Below, piece by piece: positions 1 to 8,153 of a stretch of DNA of 21,865 bases; position 1 is the stretch's first letter, and each line of letters opens with the position of its first letter. The stretch spans positions 1 through 21,865 of the forward strand of contig DGSY01000180.1 of assembly GCA_002394125.1 (NCBI GenBank), read 5' to 3'. The notes beneath the pieces were generated by a model. That model made no database searches. It was not told where the DNA came from and worked only from the letters and a program-made list of their open reading frames with translations. This DNA comes from Ruminococcus sp. UBA4350. GTDB lineage: Bacteria; Bacillota; Clostridia; Oscillospirales; Ruminococcaceae. A program made the translations under genes and the position numbers.

Positions 1-513
1 GCCGTGGTGCTGCAGAAGAACATGCTCTTCTCCGGAACCATTCTGGAAAACCTGCCACCCGAAGAAACAGCCGCGATAGAAGCCGAGTGCAAAAAGGCCT
101 GCCGGCTTGCCTGCGCGGATGAGTTCATCGAGAAGATGCCCGATAAATACAATACTTACATCGAACAGGGCGGAACGAACGTATCCGGCGGTCAGAGACA
201 GAGACTCTGTATTGCCCGGGCACTGATGAAGAAGCCCAAGGTATTGATCCTGGATGATTCCACGAGTGCTGTCGATACCGCAACAGACGCGAAAATCAGA
301 CAGGCATTCCGGGAGAAGATCCCCGGCACCACCAAACTGATCATTTCCCAGCGGATCTCCAGTATCGAAGATGCCGATAAGATCATTGTCCTCTACAGAG
401 GCGCCGTATCCGGATTCGATACTTCAGAGAAGCTGCTTGAAACAAATGACCTCTACCGTCAGGTATACGAGACACAGGTAAACGGCGGCGGCGACTTCGA
501 CCGCCAGGACTAG
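1..513 (+). CDS. ABC exporter half-transporter, C-terminal part of ATPase domain (5' truncated by window)
   Basis: Only the last 170 residues are inside the window; the reading frame is open from base 1, so the real start lies upstream. What is visible is the second half of an ABC nucleotide-binding domain: the Q-loop (Q5 in VVLQKN), an intact signature motif VSGGQ at visible residues 61-65, Walker B ending LILDD (D85, D86) and the switch region ISQR. The catalytic Glu after Walker B is Asp (D86) and the switch His is Gln (Q117). These substitutions are known from the degenerate subunit of heterodimeric type IV exporters such as TM287/288, BmrCD and LmrCD. The stop is followed 15 bases later by the partner gene with its own GGAGG site, so the two are surely co-transcribed. 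The substrate (drug, lipid or peptide) cannot be read from this part. Confidence 0.93.
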   Translation, partial: AVVLQKNMLFSGTILENLPPEETAAIEAECKKACRLACADEFIEKMPDKYNTYIEQGGTNVSGGQRQRLCIARALMKKPKVLILDDSTSAVDTATDAKIRQAFREKIPGTTKLIISQRISSIEDADKIIVLYRGAVSGFDTSEKLLETNDLYRQVYETQVNGGGDFDRQD

Positions 514-528
514 GAAAGGAGGCATAAC

Positions 529-2415
529 ATGAGCGAACAGAAACCGCAGAAGAGGAAAATGAACTTCAGTGTTCTGAAGCGTATCCTCGGTTATATATTC
601 CGGTACTACAAATGGCATTTCCTGCTTGTGATCGCGTGTATTCTCATTACTGCTCTCTGTACGATTCAGAGTACTCTGTTTACGAGAACGCTGATCGATG
701 AGTATATCACACCGCTGCTGAGCGCTTCGTCTCCTGACTTTGCGCCTTTGGCCGCAAGACTGATGAAGCTCGCAGCCATTCTCCTGCTCGGTGTCGTCAC
801 TTCCTATTCATATAACAGAATCATGGTCACGGTATCCCAGGGAACCATGGAACATCTCCGCTGTGATCTGTTTACCCACATGGAATCACTGCCGATCAAG
901 TATTTCGACACCCATTCCCATGGTGATATCATGTCCGTCTATACAAATGACATCGATACGCTCCGTCAGCTGATCGGTCAGTCGATTCCCTCCTTTGTCG
1001 ATTCCCTGATTACAGTCGTCATGACCTTTGTGAGCATGATCATGCTCTCCTGGCAGATGACGATTCTGTCCATCGTCCTGATGTCCCTCACGCTTGTGGC
1101 CAGCGCAAAGCTTGCCGGTCGGGCGGGTAAATTCTTCGGACAGCAGCAGAAGAATCTCGGTGCCGTCAACGGCTATATTGAAGAAATGATGGAAGGCCAG
1201 AAAGTGGTCAAGGTTTTCTGCCATGAGGAGCAGAGCATCAAGGATTTCCGGCAACTCAACGAAAACCTCCGTGACTCTGCCAACCGTGCCAATGCATTCA
1301 CGAATATCATCGGCCCAGTAAACAATAATCTGGGACACCTGAGTTATGTCGTATGCGCCGTGGTCGGAGGCCTGCTGGCCATTCATCAGGTGGCCTCCAT
1401 GACTCTGGGCGGCCTTGTAACCTTCCTGACACTGAACAGAAATTTCTCCCGTCCGATTTCCCAGGTTTCGCAGCAGATGAACTCCATCGTCATGGCCATG
1501 GCCGGTGCCCGGCGAATCTTTGCCATGATGGATGAAGCCCCTGAAACAGATGAAGGCTATGTACAGCTGGTCAATGCAGTGGAAGATCCTGAAAAGGGTC
1601 TGATTGAATCCAAAGAACGCACCGGCATCTGGGCATGGAAGCATCCGCATCAGGCTGACGGCACAGTAACCTATACGCGGCTCCAGGGTGGAGTCACGTT
1701 CAATCATGTTGACTTCGGGTATGTTCCGGACAAGATGGTTCTCCATGATATCACCATGTATGCAAGGCCTGGTCAGAAGCTCGCCTTTGTCGGCGGTACA
1801 GGAGCCGGCAAAACCACCATTACCAATCTGATCAACCGCTTTTATGACATCCAGGATGGTAAAATCCGGTATGATGAGATCAACATCAATAAAATCCGCA
1901 AGGACGATCTGAGACGTTCTCTTGGCATTGTGCTTCAGGATACGCATCTGTTTACCGGCACCGTCATGGATAACATCCGCTACGGCAGACTTGACGCCAC
2001 CGATGAAGAATGCATTCAGGCGGCTGTTCTGGCCAACGCAGACGGCTTTATCCGGCGCCTTCCCAACGGCTATGAAACCATGCTTACAGGTGATGGAGCC
2101 AATCTTTCCCAGGGTCAGAGACAGCTCATTGCCATTGCTCGTGCCGCAGTGGCTGACCCGCCCTGCCTGATCCTGGACGAAGCCACATCTTCCATTGATA
2201 CACGCACAGAAACCCTGGTGCAGCGCGGCATGGATGCGCTGATGAAGGGCAGAACAGTCTTTGTCATCGCGCACAGACTTTCGACCGTCAAGAATTCCGA
2301 TGTCATCATGGTGCTTGACCACGGCCGGATCATTGAGCGCGGCAGCCACGATGACCTGATCGCGAAGAAGGGCACATATTATCAGCTCTACACCGGCGCA
2401 TTCGAGCTTGACTGA
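529..2415 (+). CDS. ABC exporter half-transporter, catalytic partner (TMD-NBD, heterodimeric multidrug/lipid type)
   Basis: 628 residues, a normal length for a fused transmembrane/ATPase exporter subunit. The start ATG follows GGAGG at 518-522. A hydrophobic six-helix membrane domain covers roughly residues 25-325, with the exporter-type coupling segment (PIKYFDTHSHGDIMS) near 122. The ATPase domain begins about residue 385: Walker A GGTGAGKTT at 422-430, signature LSQGQ at 526-530, Walker B LILDE with catalytic E551, and switch H582 in IAHRL. Walker B and the switch are intact here, but the signature has Gln in place of the first Gly. In an exporter dimer this signature faces the partner's Walker A/B, so together with D86 and Q117 of the upstream protein it builds one degenerate and one working ATP site. 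It probably exports an amphipathic compound from the cytoplasmic membrane; the substrate is unknown. Confidence 0.95.
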   Translation: MSEQKPQKRKMNFSVLKRILGYIFRYYKWHFLLVIACILITALCTIQSTLFTRTLIDEYITPLLSASSPDFAPLAARLMKLAAILLLGVVTSYSYNRIMVTVSQGTMEHLRCDLFTHMESLPIKYFDTHSHGDIMSVYTNDIDTLRQLIGQSIPSFVDSLITVVMTFVSMIMLSWQMTILSIVLMSLTLVASAKLAGRAGKFFGQQQKNLGAVNGYIEEMMEGQKVVKVFCHEEQSIKDFRQLNENLRDSANRANAFTNIIGPVNNNLGHLSYVVCAVVGGLLAIHQVASMTLGGLVTFLTLNRNFSRPISQVSQQMNSIVMAMAGARRIFAMMDEAPETDEGYVQLVNAVEDPEKGLIESKERTGIWAWKHPHQADGTVTYTRLQGGVTFNHVDFGYVPDKMVLHDITMYARPGQKLAFVGGTGAGKTTITNLINRFYDIQDGKIRYDEININKIRKDDLRRSLGIVLQDTHLFTGTVMDNIRYGRLDATDEECIQAAVLANADGFIRRLPNGYETMLTGDGANLSQGQRQLIAIARAAVADPPCLILDEATSSIDTRTETLVQRGMDALMKGRTVFVIAHRLSTVKNSDVIMVLDHGRIIERGSHDDLIAKKGTYYQLYTGAFELD

Positions 2416-2429
2416 AAGGAGAACAGACA

Positions 2430-2942
2430 ATGCTGGAAAAACTGCTGCAATTCGTGCTGAAGCTGCTGCCGAAGCCGCTGAAAAATCTCTGGGACAAATA
2501 TGAAAATGTCTGGCGCTACTGCTACTACGGCGCATGGACGACCGTGATCTCCTATATCACCAAGCTGCTCGGCCAATGGCTGTTCGGGCTTGCGGGCTTC
2601 ACAATGGATCAGACCGTCCCGAATGTGCTCAACACGACGGTATCGTGGATCATCGCGGCGACATTTGCGTTCTTTGTCAATAAGAAATATGTGTTCATGA
2701 GCGAGACGACGGAGCGCTCCGCACTGATGCATGAGATCACGACCTTTTACGGTGCGCGCATCGTTTCATTCTTCATGGAGGTTGCGATCATGTGGGTGAC
2801 GACCGTTGCGCTGAAATGGAATTACGCACTCATGGCAATCCTAGTGCAGTTCCTGATCGTTGCGATCAACTATGTATTCAGCAAGCTGGTCGTATTCAAA
2901 AAGGGCAGCGAACAGACAGAAGCCCGGAAGGAAACGGAATAA
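2430..2942 (+). CDS. GtrA-family small membrane protein
   Basis: 170 residues, typical for GtrA/DPMS-type proteins. Four hydrophobic segments are visible at about residues 31-54, 66-88, 104-128 and 131-156. The stretch FFVNKKYVF at 81-89, directly after the second helix, is the family hallmark (Phe/Asn/Lys/Phe pattern). Members are thought to help move undecaprenyl-phosphate-linked sugars across the membrane for cell-surface glycosylation; this protein has no fused glycosyltransferase. It starts 14 bases after the ABC gene with a GGAG site, so it is likely the last gene of the same transcript, which ends at the terminator at 2954-2995. Whether the transporter and this protein share a pathway (for example surface glycan or lipid export) is inference from position only. 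Confidence 0.88.
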   Translation: MLEKLLQFVLKLLPKPLKNLWDKYENVWRYCYYGAWTTVISYITKLLGQWLFGLAGFTMDQTVPNVLNTTVSWIIAATFAFFVNKKYVFMSETTERSALMHEITTFYGARIVSFFMEVAIMWVTTVALKWNYALMAILVQFLIVAINYVFSKLVVFKKGSEQTEARKETE

Positions 2943-2953
2943 CAACAGTATCA

Positions 2954-2995
2954 AAACGGCGCCCGCATCGCTCTGATGCAGGCGCCGTATTTTTT
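2954..2995. terminator. Bidirectional intrinsic terminator between convergent genes
   Basis: An 8-bp stem (ACGGCGCC at 2956-2963 with GGCGCCGT at 2981-2988) continues after one mismatch into a 5-bp stem (GCATC/GATGC) around a 5-base loop. It is followed by a T-run on the plus strand at 2990-2995, and the minus-strand read ends in TTTT. It sits between the plus-strand GtrA gene and the minus-strand peptidase gene, so it can stop transcription from both sides. Confidence 0.9.
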
Positions 2996-2999
2996 GCTG

Positions 3000-5441
3000 T
3001 CAGTCCTCGGCATATTTCGCAATGACTCTGCTGCGCAGCATTGAAAGATCCGCCGCCGTCAGCTTACCGTCCGTATCGAGATCGGCATTCCGCGATTTCA
3101 GACCGGTGATCTTTTCGCCGAGCAGATATGTTTGCAGCAGCCAGATATCCGCTTCCGATATTGTGGTATCGCCGTTCACATCGCCCCATTTCCGCTTCGG
3201 ATAGGCGTGTTTAGCGAGCATCTCCGGATCGCTGCAAACAGTCAGCAGGCGTCCGGTATCAGCCCCGGTGCTGCTGCCGTAAACCATGCTGTACCGCGGC
3301 AGTGCCAGCGTCAGCGTATCGCTCCGGAGATAGAGTGCATTGCCGTCCGGATCATTCTCCTGCGGATAATTCGGATCCCAGAGCAGGATGCGGCTGTCAT
3401 AGGTCTCGCCGTCGATCGTCCAGCTGCCCTGCTCCATTCCGCAGCCGACAACGGCGTGCGCATAATCCCCGACCGTGAATGAGATCAGCAGGGGCGGCCC
3501 GCCCTTTTCAATGCGGGCTGCACTTTTTATCATCCGGCAGATCATTTGCAGATCGGTCTCGCCGAGCCGCTGCATCGAAAAATCTGACGCATATTGCAGC
3601 GAATGGTGATAATTGATGCAGGACTGCACGGCGCGATCCGGCTGCAATTCGCTGAGCGACTGCGCCCCCTCGACGATCTGCGAGGGCGGGAGCATTCCGC
3701 ATTTGGAAAGGATCACGGTCGCGGCCATGCCGAAGCAGGCGCCCGTCCACGGCTTGCCGTCCAGCCGTCTTGCCTCCGGCGTAAATGCAGCCGCAGCGGT
3801 CGCATCCGCGGGCAGCATATAGTATGTCTCATCGAAGCAGTCCTCGTGATTGGCAAACTGCCAGCAATCCTTTGCAGGATCAAGCGGCGTCAGATCATAT
3901 CCGTCATAATCACCGGACGGCTGAAATGTCAGCCCGTTTTCCTGCGCAAAGGTTTCCGCTTCGGAGCCCGGATCGCCGGTCACAGTCGTAATGCCGCAGG
4001 TGGAAAACGCCTGCTGACTGATCGTTTCGACGGAGGGCGGCAGGGTGATCTCCGTCAGGCGCTGCGCATTCGAGGCAGCATTTTCCTCGATTTCCGTGAT
4101 CCCGCTGCCGAGCGAAAGATCGACCAGATTTGTGCAGTGAATCGCATCCGTATCGAGCCGCAGGAGGGAATCCGGCAATATGATGCTGACAATGCCCGCG
4201 CCGGAAAATGCGCCGCCGCAGACTGCGCGCACGCCTTCCGGCACGCGTACCATGCGCGCCTTGCCGCAATAGCGGCAGAGGAGCCCGTTTCCGAGGATCA
4301 GAAAATCCGCGCACTGATTTTGCAGTGCCGTTCCGTAAAACGCATCCGTTCCGATCCGCTCCACGGAATCCGGAACCGTGATCTCCGCGAGCTTAGAGCA
4401 GCCGCGGAATGCCGATTCGCCGATTTGCGTGACACGCTCCGGAATCGTAAGCGCGGGCAGCGAAGCGCAGTTCTCAAACGCATAGCTTCCAATCGAGCAA
4501 ACCGTCTCCGGCAGCACGATCTCTCTGAGCGCCTTCATGCCGGCAAGTGCGTGATCCGGGATCTCCTCAAGTGAATCCGGCAGAACCAGTGTGAATGTCG
4601 TTGTATTCGGGATGTACCGCACCTGCTCAAAGCCGTATTCATCCGCGCTGACCGTCTGCTCCGTGAACGCATTCGGCATGATCCGCCGGACATTTTCCGG
4701 CAGCACAATCTCCGCCGATTTTTTGAAGCAGCGGAGCAGAATGCCGTCGCCGACGATGAAGAAATCATCCTTGCTTTCATGCTCCGTCATCCATGCATTG
4801 CAGCCGAAAAATGCATTCTCGCCGATTCCGGAGACAGTCTCCGGAATTTCCATATCCCGCAGCTGTTCGCAGCCGCTGAAGCAAAAATCGCCGAGATCAG
4901 TGAGTCCCTCTGGCAGATGCACCGCAGTCAGCGACTGACAGTTCATGAATGTGCCGGCCTTCAGCTGTCTGACACCCTCCGGAACGGTGAATTCCTGCAA
5001 TCTGCTCTCTGAAAATGCATAGTCTCCGATTTCGGTGAGATCGGGCAGATTCAGCTTTTCCAGATTGTAGCAGCATTCAAATGCATGATCGCCGACGCGT
5101 GTGATCTTCGCATTGCCGACCGAAACCGATTCCAGATACAGGCAGCTGTAAAACGCAAAGCTTCCGATCTCCGTAATGCCGTCGGAAATTACGACATTCC
5201 TGATATTTCTGTGCCATGCGTTCCATGCCGATTCATATTCCGCCGCATCGTCGATCCTGCCCTCGCCCTCGATCGTGAGCAGACCGGAATTCATATCCAA
5301 TGTGAAATAGGCATTTTCACCGCACCGGCCGCGCTCTGTGTAGGCTGATACGGTGACTGTCCCGTATGGCTCCGTAACGACAGGGAGCTGCGGCAGCATC
5401 AGCAGCGCAGCCGCCAGCCCGAAAAACCGCTTCCCTTTCAT
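3000..5441 (-). CDS. Secreted LRR (BspA-type) - papain-like cysteine peptidase - dockerin protein
   Basis: I place the start at the ATG at 5439-5441 (813 residues), because it follows an AAGGGG site and opens directly into a signal peptide (KGKRFFGLAAALLMLP, cleavage near VSA33). The frame is open further upstream, but that extension would run into the upstream gene. Residues about 80-500 hold many BspA/LRR_5 repeats of the form 'IP..V..IG..AF..C..L'. Residues about 520-725 look like a papain-fold peptidase: Cys569 in GACFGM, His662 in YAHAVVG and Asp689/Asn691 in LLWDPNYP, in the Cys-His-Asn/Asp order of this clan. A type I dockerin ends the protein at 752-809, with two calcium loops, GDVNGDTTISEADI and ADLDTDGKLTAADL. 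The protein should therefore be exported and attach to a cohesin. It lies 25 bases after the TIR-like gene and is probably co-transcribed with it. LRRs and dockerin are firm; the peptidase call is by motif order. Confidence 0.88.
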   Translation of the reverse strand: MKGKRFFGLAAALLMLPQLPVVTEPYGTVTVSAYTERGRCGENAYFTLDMNSGLLTIEGEGRIDDAAEYESAWNAWHRNIRNVVISDGITEIGSFAFYSCLYLESVSVGNAKITRVGDHAFECCYNLEKLNLPDLTEIGDYAFSESRLQEFTVPEGVRQLKAGTFMNCQSLTAVHLPEGLTDLGDFCFSGCEQLRDMEIPETVSGIGENAFFGCNAWMTEHESKDDFFIVGDGILLRCFKKSAEIVLPENVRRIMPNAFTEQTVSADEYGFEQVRYIPNTTTFTLVLPDSLEEIPDHALAGMKALREIVLPETVCSIGSYAFENCASLPALTIPERVTQIGESAFRGCSKLAEITVPDSVERIGTDAFYGTALQNQCADFLILGNGLLCRYCGKARMVRVPEGVRAVCGGAFSGAGIVSIILPDSLLRLDTDAIHCTNLVDLSLGSGITEIEENAASNAQRLTEITLPPSVETISQQAFSTCGITTVTGDPGSEAETFAQENGLTFQPSGDYDGYDLTPLDPAKDCWQFANHEDCFDETYYMLPADATAAAAFTPEARRLDGKPWTGACFGMAATVILSKCGMLPPSQIVEGAQSLSELQPDRAVQSCINYHHSLQYASDFSMQRLGETDLQMICRMIKSAARIEKGGPPLLISFTVGDYAHAVVGCGMEQGSWTIDGETYDSRILLWDPNYPQENDPDGNALYLRSDTLTLALPRYSMVYGSSTGADTGRLLTVCSDPEMLAKHAYPKRKWGDVNGDTTISEADIWLLQTYLLGEKITGLKSRNADLDTDGKLTAADLSMLRSRVIAKYAED

Positions 5442-5466
5442 AAAATCCCCTTTTTGTGTGAACCGT

Positions 5467-5946
5467 TCAGCTGAAAATATCAAGCAGGCTTGTGGTTTTC
5501 GTGTCAGGCTCCTCGTCCTCCGCCATGATGCAGTCGGTGACACATTCCATGGAAAGCAGCTCCTGCATACATTCATCAAGGTTCTCCGGATCGCAGTCGA
5601 TCATGCGCATGGAGCGGTTCAGCAGTGCTGCGGTCTCCTCATTGGCGGAGAGGTCGGTGTCGTCAAGAAAGAGCAGAACGGTCTGCTTGTCCATCAGCAC
5701 CGCGCCCTTGAGCTGATCGGTATTGTTTTTCCCCTTGAGCCATTTGGCCGAGATGAGGATCAATACCGTCCGGCAGACGGCAAAGCGCTCCGCATCGCTG
5801 CTTTTGCGCAGCACACAGCCGCGGTAATTTGACCAGACACGAATGCGCAGTGCATTCAGTGCTTCGGCGATGCGCTCTGCAGCGGCGCGGTCATCGTTGT
5901 CGTAGCAAAGCGCAATAAAATCATTTTTTCCCTGATAGCTTTCCAT
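5467..5946 (-). CDS. Small TIR-like domain protein, probably catalytically degenerate
   Basis: 159 residues, cytosolic (no signal peptide or membrane segment), starting at ATG 5944-5946 behind a GGGAGG site. The first strand and helix (DFIALCYDNDDRAAAERIAEAL) and the following RIRVWSN resemble the opening of TIR/TIR_2 folds ('DVFISYS..D...A..L...L...G..VW'). A second strand RTVLILISAKWL and third strand TVLLFLDDTDL fit the same fold. Where NADase TIRs carry a conserved Glu after the 'S..W' helix start, this protein reads KWLKGKNNTDQLKGA with no Glu, so enzyme activity is doubtful. The acidic tail (about 135-159) is low in structure. It is the first gene of the minus-strand transcript from the promoter at 6020-6048. 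A TIR-like scaffold is the best call, but a remote fold resemblance only is possible. Confidence 0.55.
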   Translation of the reverse strand: MESYQGKNDFIALCYDNDDRAAAERIAEALNALRIRVWSNYRGCVLRKSSDAERFAVCRTVLILISAKWLKGKNNTDQLKGAVLMDKQTVLLFLDDTDLSANEETAALLNRSMRMIDCDPENLDECMQELLSMECVTDCIMAEDEEPDTKTTSLLDIFS

Positions 5947-6019
5947 ATGAGCCTCCCTTTTCGGTCAGTATACAGTTGATTTGAAGCGCCGCGCCGGGCG
6001 GCGGACACTCATTGATTCC

Positions 6020-6048
6020 ATTATAGCATATATTGATAAAAAGTGCAA
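6020..6048 (-). promoter_or_regulatory. SigA-type promoter for TIR-like/peptidase operon
   Basis: Read on the minus strand: TTGCAC (6048-6043), a 17-base spacer, TATAAT (6025-6020) with a TGC extended -10. Transcription would begin near 6012, giving a leader of about 65 bases before the ATG at 5946. Confidence 0.8.
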
Positions 6049-6128
6049 TGCATACCGAAAAATTAAATCTGCTGATTCGTATCCTGACCTCAAACCGCGG
6101 AACCGTTCATGATATTTGAATGCATCCA

Positions 6129-6157
6129 TTGCACTTTTCTTCATATTATACTATAAT
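6129..6157 (+). promoter_or_regulatory. SigA-type promoter for first sigma/anti-sigma operon
   Basis: TTGCAC at 6129-6134, a 17-base spacer and TATAAT at 6152-6157. The start would be near 6164 with a leader of about 115 bases. The divergent gap 5947-6278 (332 bases) is AT-rich and holds this promoter and its mirror-strand partner; I see no RNA gene or further ORF in it. Confidence 0.82.
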
Positions 6158-6278
6158 ATACTAGCTGCACAAAAAGAGCAATCATAATTTGTGTGGGGTA
6201 TCCAAAAATGAAAAATATCTGATATTTCACGCCACCATAACTGAAAAATACGATCTGAATGAATAAGGGGGTGAGTTG

Positions 6279-6839
6279 ATGCGCGATGATGACGAGATAA
6301 TCGCTTTGTTATATCAGAGAGATGAACAGGTGCTTGATCTGTTACATAAGCAATATGGAGCGCTTTGCTTTCAGATCGCATATAGAATAACCGGGAACCG
6401 TGAAGACGCTGAGGAATGTGTCAATGATATGCTCATGAGCGTATGGAACTCGATCCCTCCGAACCGTCCGACGCATCTACCTGCTTACTGTGCAGCACTG
6501 GTCCGCAATTCAGCACTGCAAAAAAATGAAAAATCGCACAGACAAAAACGGGGCGGATCGCAGAGCACAGAGGTGATTGAGGAGCTTGCGGACATTCTGC
6601 CCTCATCTGAAAGTGTTGAGCAGCGTGTGGAACAAAACGAACTGAGCGCAGCACTGAATGCATGGGTTCAGACGCTTTCCGCCGAAAGCAGACACCTGTT
6701 TATACAGCGCTATTATATGTCCGAATCTTTGCAGATCATTGCAGCGCGCAGCAGCCTGACCGAGGAGGCCGTAAAAAGCCGTTTGAAGCGGATCCGAAAA
6801 AAACTGAAAGAATATCTGAGGAAGGAGGGATTGTTATGA
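6279..6839 (+). CDS. ECF-type RNA polymerase sigma factor (first pair)
   Basis: 186 residues from ATG 6279, preceded by AAGGGGGTGAG; a TTG at 6276 is an alternative but sits closer to the ribosome site. The N-terminal half (about 10-80: LHKQYGALCFQIAYRITGN, then EDAEECVNDMLMSVWNSI) is sigma region 2, which binds core polymerase and the -10 element. The C-terminal part (about 125-184: LSAESRHLFIQRYYMSESLQIIA, then SLTEEAVKSRLKRIRKKLKE) is the region 4 helix-turn-helix. There is no region 3, as expected for group IV sigma factors. It overlaps the following gene by ATGA, the usual arrangement for a sigma factor with its anti-sigma partner. A SigA-type promoter at 6129-6157 drives the operon. The regulon is unknown. 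Confidence 0.9.
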   Translation: MRDDDEIIALLYQRDEQVLDLLHKQYGALCFQIAYRITGNREDAEECVNDMLMSVWNSIPPNRPTHLPAYCAALVRNSALQKNEKSHRQKRGGSQSTEVIEELADILPSSESVEQRVEQNELSAALNAWVQTLSAESRHLFIQRYYMSESLQIIAARSSLTEEAVKSRLKRIRKKLKEYLRKEGLL

Positions 6840-8137
6840 CACCGCTGGAATTGTTTGAAGCGATCGGCAAAATAAATCCTGACAGCATTCAGGACAGTAT
6901 TCAGCTTTCCCTTGATGACACGCTTGCTTCTGAAGCGGAGCAGGACAACAAAGCGGCTCACAAGAATCCTGTGCCTGCAAAAGCTGCCGGAATCCGTGAG
7001 CAGCCGCCCGCTGAGCGCAGATATGGCATCGCCCTGCTTCCCTATCTTCTGACTGCGGGCTGCACGGCGGCCTGCATTGCGGGATTCGGGCTGATGATCC
7101 GGTTCTCAATAGGAAATGAGATCGTCGGTACGCAGTCCGAAATTCCGATATCCGTACAGGAAAGCGTTTCTTCCATGACAACTGCCGTCAGTACCGGAGA
7201 GAGGGCGGTGCTGACGGCAATCACAGAAACGCATACGGTACAGCAGACAGTGACCGTCACTGCGGAAGACCGGACAGAGCCCGTTTCCGTCACGGAAACG
7301 GATGCGGTCACGGAAACAGCAGCCATAACAGAAACGCGCGCTGCCGTGACTGCGGTGCAGACTGAACCCCCGCCGCTTACCTCAACAACTGCCGCGGACA
7401 CACAGACCGAAACGACCGTCACAGAGCCGCCTCCGCCCGTCTATGAAATGGGCGATGTGGATATGGACGGACAGATCACCTTTGTCGATGCGGCGCTGGT
7501 ACACCTTGATTGGCTTTATGCATGTCAGTCAGAGTTTCTTCCGGAGAATAATCCGGATAATCCTCCGGAAAAGGAATGGCTGCTGACAAAATGGGATCAC
7601 GCACCGCTGACTCCGGAGCAGAGGATTCTCGGAAATGTCAACGGTAAAGCCGATAAACTCTATCTAGACGAAACGGATTCTCCTACTTTTCCGCTCAGTA
7701 AAGAAGACGCTGAGATCATTTTTCAAGTTGCCAAATTGAGAAACTGGCATCAAATGGATGTTTCGTTTGAAGATTATATTGAACAACATGAAGAATATCT
7801 CGAACAATTTCATGAAGTTAAGCATCATTATGTGTACGAGCCAAGGAAAGAAGAATGTGATCTTGCGTTCCTTCAAGAAGAGAATATCAGTTTGGAAGAA
7901 TGGAAGCAGTCACTTACGGATGCTACATTACTATATAATGATCTCGCAGGTGCAGGATTTAGTTTCAGGGAGTTAGATGGTATTTACAATCCATTTCAGT
8001 TCGATACAGAAGAGGAATTTTATCAGCATTATTGCCTTGTCATGACAGTTGAAGAGTTTTATAAACAGGCGGAGGTGATGAAAGAAAAGTATTTCAAAAA
8101 CGGTTGGAAACGGTCTTTATCCGATGAATCAAACTGA
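6836..8137 (+). CDS. Membrane-spanning anti-sigma-like protein with outer dockerin
   Basis: 433 residues from ATG 6836, chosen because AAGGAGG lies at 6822-6828 and the ATG overlaps the sigma factor stop (ATGA). Residues 1-62 are cytosolic and could hold the sigma-binding part, though no zinc or ASD motif is recognisable. One membrane helix spans about 65-90 (ALLPYLLTAGCTAACIAGFG). A Thr/Val/Glu-rich linker follows (about 108-200), ending in a Pro cluster. At 205-222 a type I dockerin loop is clear (MGDVDMDGQITFVDAA). The second loop is altered: GNVNGKADKLYLDE, then SKEDAEIIFQVAKL at 288-301. Residues 303-433 are acidic, aromatic-rich and unrecognised, and the DNA coding for them (about 7660-8110) is clearly more AT-rich than its surroundings. 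The layout matches anti-sigma proteins that display a sensor outside the cell, as RsgI proteins do in cellulosome producers, but with a dockerin as the displayed module. Anti-sigma activity is inferred from position and topology. Confidence 0.8.
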   Translation: MTPLELFEAIGKINPDSIQDSIQLSLDDTLASEAEQDNKAAHKNPVPAKAAGIREQPPAERRYGIALLPYLLTAGCTAACIAGFGLMIRFSIGNEIVGTQSEIPISVQESVSSMTTAVSTGERAVLTAITETHTVQQTVTVTAEDRTEPVSVTETDAVTETAAITETRAAVTAVQTEPPPLTSTTAADTQTETTVTEPPPPVYEMGDVDMDGQITFVDAALVHLDWLYACQSEFLPENNPDNPPEKEWLLTKWDHAPLTPEQRILGNVNGKADKLYLDETDSPTFPLSKEDAEIIFQVAKLRNWHQMDVSFEDYIEQHEEYLEQFHEVKHHYVYEPRKEECDLAFLQEENISLEEWKQSLTDATLLYNDLAGAGFSFRELDGIYNPFQFDTEEEFYQHYCLVMTVEEFYKQAEVMKEKYFKNGWKRSLSDESN

Positions 8138-8153
8138 AAGAGAGGAAATTATC

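Noticed and set aside
886..2535. 549-codon minus-strand open frame opposite the ABC exporter gene
   Set aside because: It lies wholly against a gene with all ABC motifs, shows no family motif and is a GC-driven shadow frame.
3594..4574. 326-codon plus-strand open frame opposite the LRR-peptidase gene
   Set aside because: Its periodic Arg/Cys-rich product mirrors the LRR repeats on the other strand.
7180..7440. Repeated ACGGAAACG-type units in the first anti-sigma-like gene as a DNA repeat or CRISPR
   Set aside because: They are degenerate codons of a Thr/Glu/Val-rich linker, without regular spacing; the second anti-sigma-like gene has the same kind of linker.
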